DNA of 64,000 nucleotides from Pseudarthrobacter sp. NamE2. Lineage in GTDB: Bacteria; Actinomycetota; Actinomycetes; Actinomycetales; Micrococcaceae. Numbering within the stretch: the first letter of the stretch is position 1; each line of letters begins with the position of its first letter. The notes below the pieces were generated by a model that had not been told where the DNA came from, searched no databases, and saw only the letters and a list, made by a program, of their open reading frames with translations. The stretch is from assembly GCF_005796205.1 (NCBI RefSeq), contig NZ_VAHN01000004.1:62001-126000 (forward strand), in the 5' to 3' direction. Below, one piece after another: positions 1 through 7,781 of this stretch. The translations under genes and the position numbers were made by a program.

Positions 1-339
1 GAGCTGGCTGACGCTGCCGTGCTCCTGGAAGGCATGGCCGCCGAAGGGCTGGGTGTGGGTGACTTCCTTGCCCTGGATGTCAGGTTCCACCTGGCACTGG
101 CCGACGCCGCGGGCAACGCCGTGGTGAGCGCAATGATGGGCTCCCTCCGCGAAGCCATCCAGGGCTACGCCGCGGAACTGACGTCCAACCTGCCGGACTG
201 GGAAGCCACAGCCTCCCGCCTTCGGGCCGAGCACGAGGCCATCCTGGCCGCCATCAGGAACAACGACGGCGGTTTGGCGGCCAAGCTGGTGGCCGCCCAC
301 ATCGAGGGCTACTACAAGGAAGCCGGCCTGGCGTCTTAG
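1..339 (+). CDS. GntR-family regulator, FCD ligand-binding domain (C-terminal fragment)
   Basis: The reading frame is open from the first base, so only the last 112 residues of the protein are present and the N-terminal winged-helix DNA-binding domain lies outside the window. The visible part is helical with the FCD-type pattern 'DVRFHLALADAAGN', a run of small and hydrophobic residues, and 'LRAEHEAILAAIRNND', which in FCD proteins carries a metal-binding His near the C terminus. FadR/GntR regulators of this class usually sense sugar acids or organic acids and often sit beside uronate or aldarate genes. Here the neighbour is a divergent catabolic locus of that type, but whether this regulator controls it cannot be told from the fragment. 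Confidence 0.8.
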   Translation, partial: ELADAAVLLEGMAAEGLGVGDFLALDVRFHLALADAAGNAVVSAMMGSLREAIQGYAAELTSNLPDWEATASRLRAEHEAILAAIRNNDGGLAAKLVAAHIEGYYKEAGLAS

Positions 340-362
340 GGGAAGCCCGAAACGCCCGGGGG

Positions 363-1397
363 TCAGCCGTGGACGGCTGTGCGGGGCGCCTTGGCGGGGC
401 CGGTGCTTGCCCTGACTTCCAGACGCGGCTGGTACCGGCTGCCCGGCGCGTCGCTGTCCTCCTTGCGGATGAGCGCCCGCAGCTGTTGCCACGCCTGTTC
501 GCCCAGCTCCGTGATGGGGACCGCCGCCGTGGTGAGCGCCGGCGTCGTGTATTTGGCGAAGGGAATGTCATCGAAGCCGGTGACGGAGATGTCGCCGGGG
601 ACATCCAGCCCGCGCTCATGGAGGCCGCTCATCAGGCCCATGGCCACAAGGTCGTTGAAAGCCAGGATCCCCGTGGCGCCGCTGTCCAGGACGGCGTCCA
701 CGGCTTCGTGTCCGGTGTCGAAGTCCGACCCGCCCTCGAGCATGGTCACCTCGACGTCCGGGTGAGCCGCCTTGAAAGCCTCCAGTCCCTGAAGCCGGAG
801 GCCGTTGGAGGCACTGCGCGGCGGGCCGGCAAGGAACGCCAGCCGGGTGTGGCCAAGCTCCACCAGGTGTTCCGCGATGTCCTGCACGCCCTGCCCGTAG
901 TCAACCACCAGGCTGGGCACCCCTTTCGTTGCCGTGGCCCGGTTGATCAGGACCAAAGGATGCAGGGACGGCACAATGTCCTCGAGTTCGGCGTCCGTCA
1001 TGCGGGGCGCACACAGCACCAGCCCGTCACAACGACGGCGGGCCTCGCCGGCCAGGATGGCTTCCTCACTGGAGACCTCGAAGGAGTCGGCGATCAGGAC
1101 GCGGTACCCGTCCTGGGCCGCAGCGCGGCTGAGCCCGCGAAGGATCGCCTGGAAGGTGGGGTTGGCCAGGTCCGGCACCACAATTCCAATGGTGTCCGTT
1201 TTCCCCAGGGCCAGGCTGCGCCCCACCGGATTCGGCTGGTACTTCAGTTCGGCGGCTGCAGCGCGGACGCGGGCCGCGATGTCCGGATCCACCGTGTAGT
1301 TGCCGTTCATGACGCGGGAAACCGTGGCATGCGAAACACCCGCCTTGACGGCGACATCCGCGATGCCGACCCGGCCGGTTGCCGATTTCCTGACCAT
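363..1397 (-). CDS. LacI-family transcriptional repressor
   Basis: This 344-residue protein has the usual LacI-family layout: an N-terminal helix-turn-helix at about residues 10-35 with 'GVSHATVSRVMNGN', a hinge-helix region ending in 'YQPNPVGRSLA', and a periplasmic-binding-protein-like effector domain starting at 'TIGIVVPDLANPTFQAI'. The C-terminal half contains the family signature 'FNDLVAMGLM' and 'ISVTGFDDIPFAKYTTPALTT'. The ATG start is preceded by GAAAGGG. It is divergent from the uronate/aldarate operon that starts at 1762, and the intergenic region holds palindromic GAAAGCGCTTTC-type operators. It is therefore the best candidate local repressor for that operon and itself, with a sugar acid or oligosaccharide as inducer. 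The effector is not known. Confidence 0.92.
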   Translation of the reverse strand: MVRKSATGRVGIADVAVKAGVSHATVSRVMNGNYTVDPDIAARVRAAAAELKYQPNPVGRSLALGKTDTIGIVVPDLANPTFQAILRGLSRAAAQDGYRVLIADSFEVSSEEAILAGEARRRCDGLVLCAPRMTDAELEDIVPSLHPLVLINRATATKGVPSLVVDYGQGVQDIAEHLVELGHTRLAFLAGPPRSASNGLRLQGLEAFKAAHPDVEVTMLEGGSDFDTGHEAVDAVLDSGATGILAFNDLVAMGLMSGLHERGLDVPGDISVTGFDDIPFAKYTTPALTTAAVPITELGEQAWQQLRALIRKEDSDAPGSRYQPRLEVRASTGPAKAPRTAVHG

Positions 1398-1512
1398 TGG
1401 AGCCCTTTCGTAGCGCCACGGACCTCTGGTCCACGGCCGGTTTCGCCAGTTCTGCAGCAGTGCCCGGCCGCCGTGGTGGCGGTGTGTTGAGTGCCAGCAT
1501 ATACCGGGACGG

Positions 1513-1604
1513 GAAAGCGATTTCTATTTGTTTTCCCGCGTTTTCCCGCACGATTTGCAGCGGAAACGCAGCGGCCGTTTGCCGCCGGTCGAGAAAACGC
1601 TTTC
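1513..1604. promoter_or_regulatory. Two LacI-type operator-like sites upstream of the divergent promoters
   Basis: GAAAGCGATTTC (1513-1524) and GAAAACGCTTTC (1593-1604) are near-palindromes of the GAAAnCGnTTTC kind. They sit between the repressor start at 1397 and the -35 box of the rightward promoter at 1623, so they could act as auxiliary operators or regulate the repressor gene. The second site is the better palindrome. Confidence 0.6.
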
Positions 1605-1622
1605 CTTTAGTGTCCATAATGG

Positions 1623-1683
1623 TTGACGCGGGACCGGGGTGGTTGGTACAAATCTATTAGAGAACCGAGAAAGCGCTTTCTCG
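1623..1683 (+). promoter_or_regulatory. Promoter and main LacI operator of the uronate/aldarate operon
   Basis: TTGACG (1623-1628), an 18-base spacer and TACAAA (1647-1652) form a sigma-70-type promoter. Just past the expected transcription start lies a perfect 18-base palindrome, CGAGAAAGCGCTTTCTCG (1666-1683), matching the LacI-family operator pattern with a central CG. A bound repressor would block initiation or clearance. About 80 bases of leader follow before the first gene at 1762. The whole 1398-1761 gap is explained by these sites. Confidence 0.75.
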
Positions 1684-1761
1684 TGCCGGTGCAGCAAGAC
1701 GCCGGTGCCGTCCTGATTGGCCTTCCGCAAGGCCGCCTCAAAGCTTCCGAAAGGGCCCATT

Positions 1762-3195
1762 ATGGTCAACACAGCCGAGTCGAGTTCAGCAGTGGCAACC
1801 GGCGCCGCCACTGCTGCCGCCCCTACCGCCAATAATGGCGGCAAGGCCCGCATCGCCCTGATCGGTACCGGCGGACGCTCCGAAATGTACATCCGCGCCA
1901 TCTTCGGCAACTACGCCCACGCAGCCGAGCTGGTCGCCTTCTCCGACGTCAATCCCGGCCGGGTGGAGTTCTACCAGAAGCTCATCCAGGAACTCGGAGC
2001 TCCCGGCCCCATCTCCACCTTCGACCCGTCGGAGCTCACTGCCTTCATCCAGGCCAACGCCATTGACCGCATCGTGGTGACCACCCCTGACTACACCCAC
2101 GCCGATTACATCGTGGAGGGACTCCGCGCCGGCGCCGACGTCGTCGTCGAAAAGCCCCTGACCATCGACGCCGAGGGCTGCCGCCGCATCACCACGGCGG
2201 TGAAGGAGACGGGCCGCAACGTGGTGGTCACGTTCAACTACCGCTACTCGCCGCGCAACAGCGCACTCAAGGAAATCATCCAGAGCGGTGTGATCGGCAA
2301 GGTCACCTCCATCGACTTCAGCTGGGTCCTGGACACCGTCCACGGCGCGGACTACTTCCGCCGCTGGCACCGCGAGAAGAAGAACTCCGGCGGCCTGCTG
2401 ATCCACAAGGCTTCCCACCACTTCGACCTGGTCAACTGGTGGATCGACGATGTGCCCGAGCGCGTCTTCGCCTCCGGCGGCCTGAAGTTCTACGGTGACA
2501 AGAACGCCGCCGAACGCGGCCTGGGCCCCCGTCCCGACCGCGGCACTCCCGACGCCGACGCCCCGGCGGCCGCAGAGAAGGACCCGTTCACGCTTGACCT
2601 CCGCGAGGATGAGCGGCTGAAGGCCCTCTTCCTGGACAACGAGCACTACGACGGCTACCGCCGCGACCAGGATGTGTTCACCGGCGGCATCACCATCGAG
2701 GACAACCTCGCGCTGGTGGTCGAATACCAGGGCGGCCCCCGCCTGAGTTACTCGCTGAACGCCCACAGCCCCTGGGAGGGCTACCGGGTGGCCGTCAACG
2801 GCACCGAGGGCCGCGCGGAGCTGGAAGTGGTGGAACGCGCCGCCGTCACCAGCAGCACGGACAAGAAGACCGTCGTGGACCCCAGCGCCACGCCCGTCGA
2901 GGAAGACGATGCCATCCGCCGCAACGGTGAACGCCTTGTCGTCCAGCGGCACTGGGAAGCAGCTTACGAGGTGCCGATCGTCAACGGCGAGGGCGGCCAC
3001 GGCGGCGGCGATGAACTCCTGCTTTCGGACCTGTTTAACGGGCCCGGTGAGGACCCGCTGGGCCGCCCCTCCGGCTACCTTGACGGACTGCGTTCCGTCT
3101 CCGTTGGCATCGCCGGCAACCAGTCGCTGGAGTCTTCCCTGCCCGTCCGCATCGAGGACCTGGACCTCGGCGTCGACCTCCGCCGCGGCAAGTGA
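1762..3195 (+). CDS. Gfo/Idh/MocA-family NAD(P)-dependent oxidoreductase
   Basis: A 477-residue sugar dehydrogenase-like protein, first gene of the uronate/aldarate operon. The Rossmann start 'ARIALIGTGGRSEMYIRAI' follows a roughly 30-residue Ala/Thr-rich leader. The family motif 'VVVEKPLTIDAEGCRRI' contains the Lys of the usual EKP signature, and 'HKASHHFDLVNWW' supplies the catalytic His region. The chain is longer than the 330-390 residues typical of the family because of a long insertion and a C-terminal section with 'GGHGGGDELLLSDLF'. The ATG at 1762 is preferred over an upstream TTG (1717) because GAAAGGG lies seven bases before it. Family members oxidise or epimerise sugars and inositols. 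The substrate here is unknown; a uronate-linked sugar is inferred from context. Confidence 0.88.
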   Translation: MVNTAESSSAVATGAATAAAPTANNGGKARIALIGTGGRSEMYIRAIFGNYAHAAELVAFSDVNPGRVEFYQKLIQELGAPGPISTFDPSELTAFIQANAIDRIVVTTPDYTHADYIVEGLRAGADVVVEKPLTIDAEGCRRITTAVKETGRNVVVTFNYRYSPRNSALKEIIQSGVIGKVTSIDFSWVLDTVHGADYFRRWHREKKNSGGLLIHKASHHFDLVNWWIDDVPERVFASGGLKFYGDKNAAERGLGPRPDRGTPDADAPAAAEKDPFTLDLREDERLKALFLDNEHYDGYRRDQDVFTGGITIEDNLALVVEYQGGPRLSYSLNAHSPWEGYRVAVNGTEGRAELEVVERAAVTSSTDKKTVVDPSATPVEEDDAIRRNGERLVVQRHWEAAYEVPIVNGEGGHGGGDELLLSDLFNGPGEDPLGRPSGYLDGLRSVSVGIAGNQSLESSLPVRIEDLDLGVDLRRGK

Positions 3196-3220
3196 CCCGC
3201 CCGATCCCGAAGGAACAACC

Positions 3221-4180
3221 ATGAGCAGGATCTTTGTCACCGGCGGCTCCGGCCGGCTGGGACGCAGCGTGGTGGCGGGGCTCGCGGAAGCCGGCCATGA
3301 CGTCATCTCCGTGGACCGCGACGCATTGCCGGCGGAGCACCTGCCAGCCGGCGCCGTGCAGGAAACCGCCGACCTCCTGGCACCCGGGGAGGCGCTGCGC
3401 CTCCTCAGGAAAACCAGGCCCGACGCCGTCATCCACCTTGCAGCGATCGCGGTGCCTTTCAGCGCACCCGAGGACGTCATTTTCGCCACGAACACCCGGC
3501 TCGCCTTTGCCGTGATCAGTGCGGCGACGGAACTGGGCGTGCCGAGAATCATCACGGCCAGCAGCCCCACAGTCCTGGGCTACGGGTCGCCGGCCGGATG
3601 GCTGCCGCCGTCGTTCCCGCTGGACGAGCGGACACCGCCCAGGCCTTGGAACGCCTACGCCCTGTCCAAGCTCATAGCCGAGCAGACAGTCCAGATGTTC
3701 GCCGCCGCCCAGGGGGAAAAGATCAGGTACGCAGCGTTCCGGCCCTGTTTCGTGATTTCCCCGGAAGAGTGGGAAGGCGCACCCACCCAGCAGGGCCACA
3801 CCCTGGCCGAGCGGCTTTCGGATCCTGCCCTGTCCGCCCCTGCATTGTTCAATTATGTTGACGCCCGGGACGTGGCAGATTTCCTTGATTTGCTGCTGGA
3901 GAAGATGGACACCATCCCTAACGGTGAGACCTTCTTCGTCGGCGCTGCGGATGCCCTCGCCACGGAACCGCTCGCCGGCCTGATGCCCAGGTTCCTCCCG
4001 GGCAGCGAGGCACTTAGCTCCGGCCTCACCGGCACCAGCCCCGCATTCTCCATCGCCAAGGCCCAGGAGCTTCTGGGTTGGCAGCCCAAGCGGACCTGGC
4101 GCACCGAGCTCAAAACCCCCCTCAACGACGAGACCTCCGTGCTGGCCGCTGCCGGCACCGGAGCCAAGGAGACATTATGA
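3221..4180 (+). CDS. NAD-dependent epimerase/dehydratase family protein (extended SDR), candidate uronate dehydrogenase
   Basis: A 319-residue extended SDR. The N terminus has the glycine-rich cofactor motif 'FVTGGSGRLGRS' (TGxxGxxG), followed by 'HLAAIAVPF' and the catalytic 'NAYALSK' (YxxxK). The C terminus ends with 'ELLGWQPKRTWR', typical of sugar-nucleotide epimerases and of uronate dehydrogenases. The ATG has GAAGGA upstream and follows the first gene by 25 bases. Its stop overlaps the next start as ATGA. In known oxidative galacturonate pathways a uronate dehydrogenase of this fold makes the aldarolactone that feeds the enolase-superfamily and KdgD enzymes encoded next to it, so that role is plausible. 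The protein is longer than classical Udh (about 265 residues), so an epimerase or another sugar dehydrogenase remains possible. Confidence 0.85.
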   Translation: MSRIFVTGGSGRLGRSVVAGLAEAGHDVISVDRDALPAEHLPAGAVQETADLLAPGEALRLLRKTRPDAVIHLAAIAVPFSAPEDVIFATNTRLAFAVISAATELGVPRIITASSPTVLGYGSPAGWLPPSFPLDERTPPRPWNAYALSKLIAEQTVQMFAAAQGEKIRYAAFRPCFVISPEEWEGAPTQQGHTLAERLSDPALSAPALFNYVDARDVADFLDLLLEKMDTIPNGETFFVGAADALATEPLAGLMPRFLPGSEALSSGLTGTSPAFSIAKAQELLGWQPKRTWRTELKTPLNDETSVLAAAGTGAKETL

Positions 4181-5082
4181 AATTCGACGGCGTCCTGTTC
4201 TTTCCCGTCACCCCGTTCACGGCCGAAGGCGCCGTTGACGTGGACCTGCTCAAGGAACACATCAGCTCCCGGCTTCCATTCGGCCCCGGCGGTGTGTTCC
4301 CCGCATGCGGTACCGGTGAATTCCACGCCCTGAGCATCGATGAGGTCCGCACCGTGGTGGCGGCCGCCGTCGAGGTTGTTGCCGGGAAGGTCCCGGTGGT
4401 GGCCGGAGCCGGCGGCCCGCTGGGCCACGCCCTCGCCGTCGCCAAGGCGGCCGAGGAGGCCGGCGCCGACGCCCTCCTGGTGCTGCCGCCCTACCTGGTC
4501 ACCGGCCCCACCGCCGGGCTGGTTGCCTACATCGAGGCCGTGGCCAACGCCAGCAGCCTGCCCGTCATCGTGTACCACCGCGGCAACGCCAAGTTCACGG
4601 CCGCGTCCATGGCCCGGCTCGCGGCCAACCCCAAGGTGGTCGGCTTCAAGGACGGCCTGGGTGACGTCGGCCTGGCGCAGGAAATTGTCACCGCCGTCAA
4701 GGCCGCTGGCCGCGACGATTTCGCGTTCTTCAACGGCCTGCTCACCGCCGAACTGACCCAGGGGGCCTACCGCGGCCTTGGCATTCCGCTGTACTCCTCC
4801 GCCGCCTTCGCCATGGCGCCGGAAATCGCGAAGGCCTACTACGACGCCTACGTTTCCGGAAATGAGGAGCGCCGCAACGCTTTGCTCGAGGGATTCTACG
4901 GACCCCTGGTCCGCCTCCGGGACCAGACCCCCGGCTTCGGCGTTTCGCTGATCAAGGCAGGACTGCGGCTCGGCGGCCTCCCGGTCGGATCCGTCCGGCC
5001 GCCCCTGGTGGATCCCACCGAGGACCAGCTCGTGGAGCTCAAAGCCATCCTTGCCAAGGGCTACGAGCTGGCCGGCCACTGA
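4177..5082 (+). CDS. kdgD: 5-dehydro-4-deoxyglucarate dehydratase (KdgD-type, DapA superfamily)
   Basis: This 301-residue (beta/alpha)8-barrel enzyme probably converts 5-keto-4-deoxyglucarate to 2-oxoglutarate semialdehyde with loss of CO2 and water. It keeps the DapA-family active site: 'PACGTGEFHAL' as the carboxylate-binding loop, Tyr133 in 'VIVYHRGNA' and Schiff-base Lys158 in 'VVGFKDGLGD'. The GTGEF variant and the FKDG context are typical of KdgD rather than of dihydrodipicolinate synthase. The gene overlaps the SDR by ATGA and the following enolase-family gene by one base (TGATG), showing tight translational coupling. The gene after that encodes the dehydrogenase that would use its product, which supports the assignment. 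Confidence 0.9.
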   Translation: MKFDGVLFFPVTPFTAEGAVDVDLLKEHISSRLPFGPGGVFPACGTGEFHALSIDEVRTVVAAAVEVVAGKVPVVAGAGGPLGHALAVAKAAEEAGADALLVLPPYLVTGPTAGLVAYIEAVANASSLPVIVYHRGNAKFTAASMARLAANPKVVGFKDGLGDVGLAQEIVTAVKAAGRDDFAFFNGLLTAELTQGAYRGLGIPLYSSAAFAMAPEIAKAYYDAYVSGNEERRNALLEGFYGPLVRLRDQTPGFGVSLIKAGLRLGGLPVGSVRPPLVDPTEDQLVELKAILAKGYELAGH

Positions 5083-6185
5083 TGAGCGCCCCCGCAGCCG
5101 AAGCCGTCCGCACGGTCCCGCGCATCACCGGGCTCAGCAGCAGGCTCATCACGGTCCCGTTGCGGCGGCACTGGGGTGCCGAGGCGCCGGAAAACCACGT
5201 CATCGTCACCGAAATCCAGACGGATGACGGCGGCGCGGGGCACGGGTTCTCCTGGACGCCCACTATCGGCCCGCACGCGGTTAGGGCGCTGCTCGATCAC
5301 GACATCGCGCCCTTCATCACCGGACTTCCGGCCCATCCGGAAACGGTCTGGGATGCGCTGTGGAAGCGGCTGCACGAGGCCGGCGGCGGGGGACTGACCA
5401 CCATCGCAATGGCCGGTGCAGACCTCGCTTTGTGGGACCAGCAGGCACGCCGTGCGGGCACCACCGTCACCGGGTTGCTGGGCCAGCGGCAGGATTCCGC
5501 AGAGGTTTACGGGTCCGGCGTGAACCTGCACTACACGATTGAGGAGCTCGTTGCCCAGGCAGAACGGTGGGTCGCCGCAGGGCACCAGGCCGTGAAGATC
5601 AAGGTGGGCAAGCCGGACCTGCGTGAGGACGCCGAACGCGTGGCTGCGGTGCGCTCTGTCCTGGGCCCGCACCGCAGGCTAATGATCGACGCGAACCAGC
5701 GCTGGGACCTACCCACCACGCTCCGCGCCCTCGACGTTTTGTCCGAATTCGGGCTGGACTGGCTGGAGGAACCCATCCGCGCAGACGACCTGTGGGCCTA
5801 CCGCAGGCTGCGGAAGCACTCACCGGTGCCCATCGCCCTCGGCGAAAACCTGCACACCATTTACCGCTTCCGGGATTTCATTGAGGCGGAAGCAGTGGAC
5901 ATCATCCAGCCCAACATCGTGCGCGTGGGCGGCATCACCCCGTTCCGGCGCATTGTTGAACTGGCCCGGACCAACAGCATCCGGGTCATGCCCCACCTGC
6001 TTCCGGAACTGTCCGGCCAGCTGGCGCTCACGCTGGCGGAGCCCACGCTGGTGGAGGACGTTGAAGAGGCGTCCTTTGAGCAGCTGGGCATCCTGGACGG
6101 ACCGTCTCCCGTTCGGTTCACGGACAGCAGGGTGGCTTTGACCGGCCAGCCGGGACTGGGCTTCCGGTTCCGGAACGGGCTGTGA
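5082..6185 (+). CDS. Enolase-superfamily (mandelate racemase/muconate lactonizing) enzyme, probably aldarate dehydratase or galactarolactone cycloisomerase
   Basis: This 367-residue protein has the two-domain enolase-superfamily fold. Visible active-site residues are the KxK motif Lys172/Lys174 ('VKIKVGKPD'), metal ligands Asp203 ('MIDANQRW'), Glu229 ('EEPI') and Glu255 ('LGENLH'), His305 ('MPHLLPEL') and Glu308. These place it in the mandelate racemase subgroup, whose sugar-acid members dehydrate or isomerise aldarates. Next to KdgD and semialdehyde dehydrogenase genes it should supply 3-deoxy-2-keto-hexarate, either from galactarate/glucarate or from galactaro-1,4-lactone as in the Agrobacterium galacturonate pathway. 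An oddity is 'QPNIVRVGG', with Asn278 where the subgroup usually has the Asp that pairs with the catalytic His. Exact substrate is unresolved. Confidence 0.85.
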   Translation: MSAPAAEAVRTVPRITGLSSRLITVPLRRHWGAEAPENHVIVTEIQTDDGGAGHGFSWTPTIGPHAVRALLDHDIAPFITGLPAHPETVWDALWKRLHEAGGGGLTTIAMAGADLALWDQQARRAGTTVTGLLGQRQDSAEVYGSGVNLHYTIEELVAQAERWVAAGHQAVKIKVGKPDLREDAERVAAVRSVLGPHRRLMIDANQRWDLPTTLRALDVLSEFGLDWLEEPIRADDLWAYRRLRKHSPVPIALGENLHTIYRFRDFIEAEAVDIIQPNIVRVGGITPFRRIVELARTNSIRVMPHLLPELSGQLALTLAEPTLVEDVEEASFEQLGILDGPSPVRFTDSRVALTGQPGLGFRFRNGL

Positions 6186-6219
6186 CCATACATGTACATA
6201 CGACGAACAGGTTCCTGAC

Positions 6220-7671
6220 GTGACAACTGCAACGCTTTCCCTGTCCGAACTCACCTCCGCAGCAACCGAGGCAGCCAAACTCTCGGCAGCAGCGTCGGAC
6301 GCCGAACGCGCCCGGTGGCTCACGGCCGTGGCTGACGCGTTGGATGCCCACGCCGCCGAACTGGTGGAAGTCGCGGATTCGGAAACCAGCCTGGGTCCCC
6401 AGCGGCTCACCGGCGAGGTAGCCCGGACCACCGGACAGCTGCGCCTCTTCGCCCGCGTGATCACCGAAGGTTCCTACCTGGAAGCCGTCATCGACCACGC
6501 TGACCCGGCGTCCACCCCGCCCAAGCCGGACCTCCGCCGCATCCTGCGCCCCATCGGCCCGGTGGCGGTCTTTTCAGCGTCCAACTTCCCCTTCGCCTTT
6601 TCCGTCGCCGGCGGCGACACCGCGTCCGCCCTGGCCGTGGGCTGCTCCGTGATTGTGAAGGCCCACTCCGGCCACCTGCGGCTGTCCGAGCGCACGGCGG
6701 AAATCGTCGCCGAGGCCCTGCGCGGTGCCGGAGCACCCGAAGGGCTGTTCACACTCGTCAGCGGACGCGAGGTGGGCACCGCCCTGGTCCAGGATCCGGC
6801 CATCAAGGCCGTGGGCTTCACCGGCTCGATCCCCGGCGGCCGTGCCCTCTTCGACCTTGCCACCTCCCGCCCCGATCCCATCCCCTTCTACGGTGAACTG
6901 GGCAGCCTCAACCCGGTGGTCATCACCGCGGCGGCCCTGGCAGAACGCAGCGGACAGCTCGCCGAAGGCCTGGCCGGTTCCTTCACCCTTGGCGCCGGGC
7001 AGTTCTGCACCAAGCCCGGCCTTGTCTTCATCCCGGCCGGAACCTCCTTTGCGCAGGAAGTGGCGGATGCAAGCAAGGACAAGCCGGCGCTGGGCATGCT
7101 GACCAGCAGGATCGCCGAGGCCTACCCGGACGGCCTCCGCAGCTTCGCCTCCGTCCCAGGCGTGGACGTGGTCAGCGGCACCGTGGAACAGGACGCCGCT
7201 GCAAACGGTGCCGCACCCGTGGTCTTCTCCACGACGGCGGCAAAGGTGCTGGAGCGCCCGGAGCAGCTGCTGGAGGAATGCTTCGGTCCCACTACGATGC
7301 TGATTGAATACTCAAGCCAGGAGGAGCTGTCCGGGGTGCTGGCCAAGGTGCCCGGCAGCCTCACGGCCACCCTGCACGCCCAGCCCGGCGAGGATATCGC
7401 AGCCCTGGTGGAGCAGCTGTCCGGGCTGGCAGGGCGGGTCCTCTTTGAGGGATGGCCTACGGGCGTCGCCGTCAACTGGGCGCAGCAGCACGGCGGCCCC
7501 TACCCGGCCACCACGTCCCTGTTCACGTCCGTTGGCGCGACGGCGGTCCGCAGGTTCCAGCGCCCGGTTGCGTACCAGGACGCCCCCGAAAGCGTGCTGC
7601 ACCCCGCGCTGCATGAAAGCAACCCGCTGGGCATCCCGCGCCGGGTGGACGGCGAGCTGCAGCTTCCGTAG
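6220..7671 (+). CDS. Aldehyde dehydrogenase, probable 2-oxoglutarate semialdehyde (2,5-dioxovalerate) dehydrogenase
   Basis: A 483-residue NAD(P)-dependent aldehyde dehydrogenase starting at GTG 6220, 34 bases after the enolase-family gene. The catalytic Cys263 is in 'GAGQFCTKPG', the general base Glu226 in 'FYGELGSLNP', and 'FSASNFPFAFSVAGGDTASALA' marks the subfamily that includes ketoglutaric semialdehyde dehydrogenases acting after KdgD. 'GSIPGGRALFDLA' is the cofactor loop. The reaction would give 2-oxoglutarate and complete an oxidative uronate/aldarate route to the TCA cycle. It is the last plus-strand gene of the operon and is followed by an inverted-repeat array likely to end transcription. 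Confidence 0.88.
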   Translation: MTTATLSLSELTSAATEAAKLSAAASDAERARWLTAVADALDAHAAELVEVADSETSLGPQRLTGEVARTTGQLRLFARVITEGSYLEAVIDHADPASTPPKPDLRRILRPIGPVAVFSASNFPFAFSVAGGDTASALAVGCSVIVKAHSGHLRLSERTAEIVAEALRGAGAPEGLFTLVSGREVGTALVQDPAIKAVGFTGSIPGGRALFDLATSRPDPIPFYGELGSLNPVVITAAALAERSGQLAEGLAGSFTLGAGQFCTKPGLVFIPAGTSFAQEVADASKDKPALGMLTSRIAEAYPDGLRSFASVPGVDVVSGTVEQDAAANGAAPVVFSTTAAKVLERPEQLLEECFGPTTMLIEYSSQEELSGVLAKVPGSLTATLHAQPGEDIAALVEQLSGLAGRVLFEGWPTGVAVNWAQQHGGPYPATTSLFTSVGATAVRRFQRPVAYQDAPESVLHPALHESNPLGIPRRVDGELQLP

Positions 7672-7672
7672 C

Positions 7673-7775
7673 AACGCTCTCTCACTTAATGTGGGTTTGA
7701 ACCGAACGCTCTCCCACTTTCCTTCCGGAAGTGAGAGAGCGTTTCGGGTTTAACCGCGGGATCTGAGAGAGCGTT
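7673..7775. repeat. Array of four 15-base repeats, two direct and two inverted, between convergent genes
   Basis: AACGCTCTCTCACTT occurs at 7673-7687 and, with one change, at 7705-7719. Its reverse complement AAGTGAGAGAGCGTT occurs at 7729-7743 and, with two changes, at 7761-7775. The first and third copies match perfectly over 15 bases and the second and third can form a tight hairpin with a 9-base loop. It fills the gap between two convergent operons and may be a bidirectional terminator or a mobile palindromic repeat. Confidence 0.75.
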
Positions 7776-7781
7776 TGGCCC

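Noticed and set aside
1786..3570. Long minus-strand open frame of 594 codons
   Set aside because: It lies opposite the Gfo/Idh/MocA and SDR genes. Its Val/Gly/Asp-rich composition and lack of any motif mark it as an antisense shadow of GC-rich coding sequence.
4078..4176. Longer N terminus for the KdgD-type protein
   Set aside because: The open frame extends upstream inside the SDR gene, but the ATG at 4177 gives the normal family length and the usual ATGA overlap.
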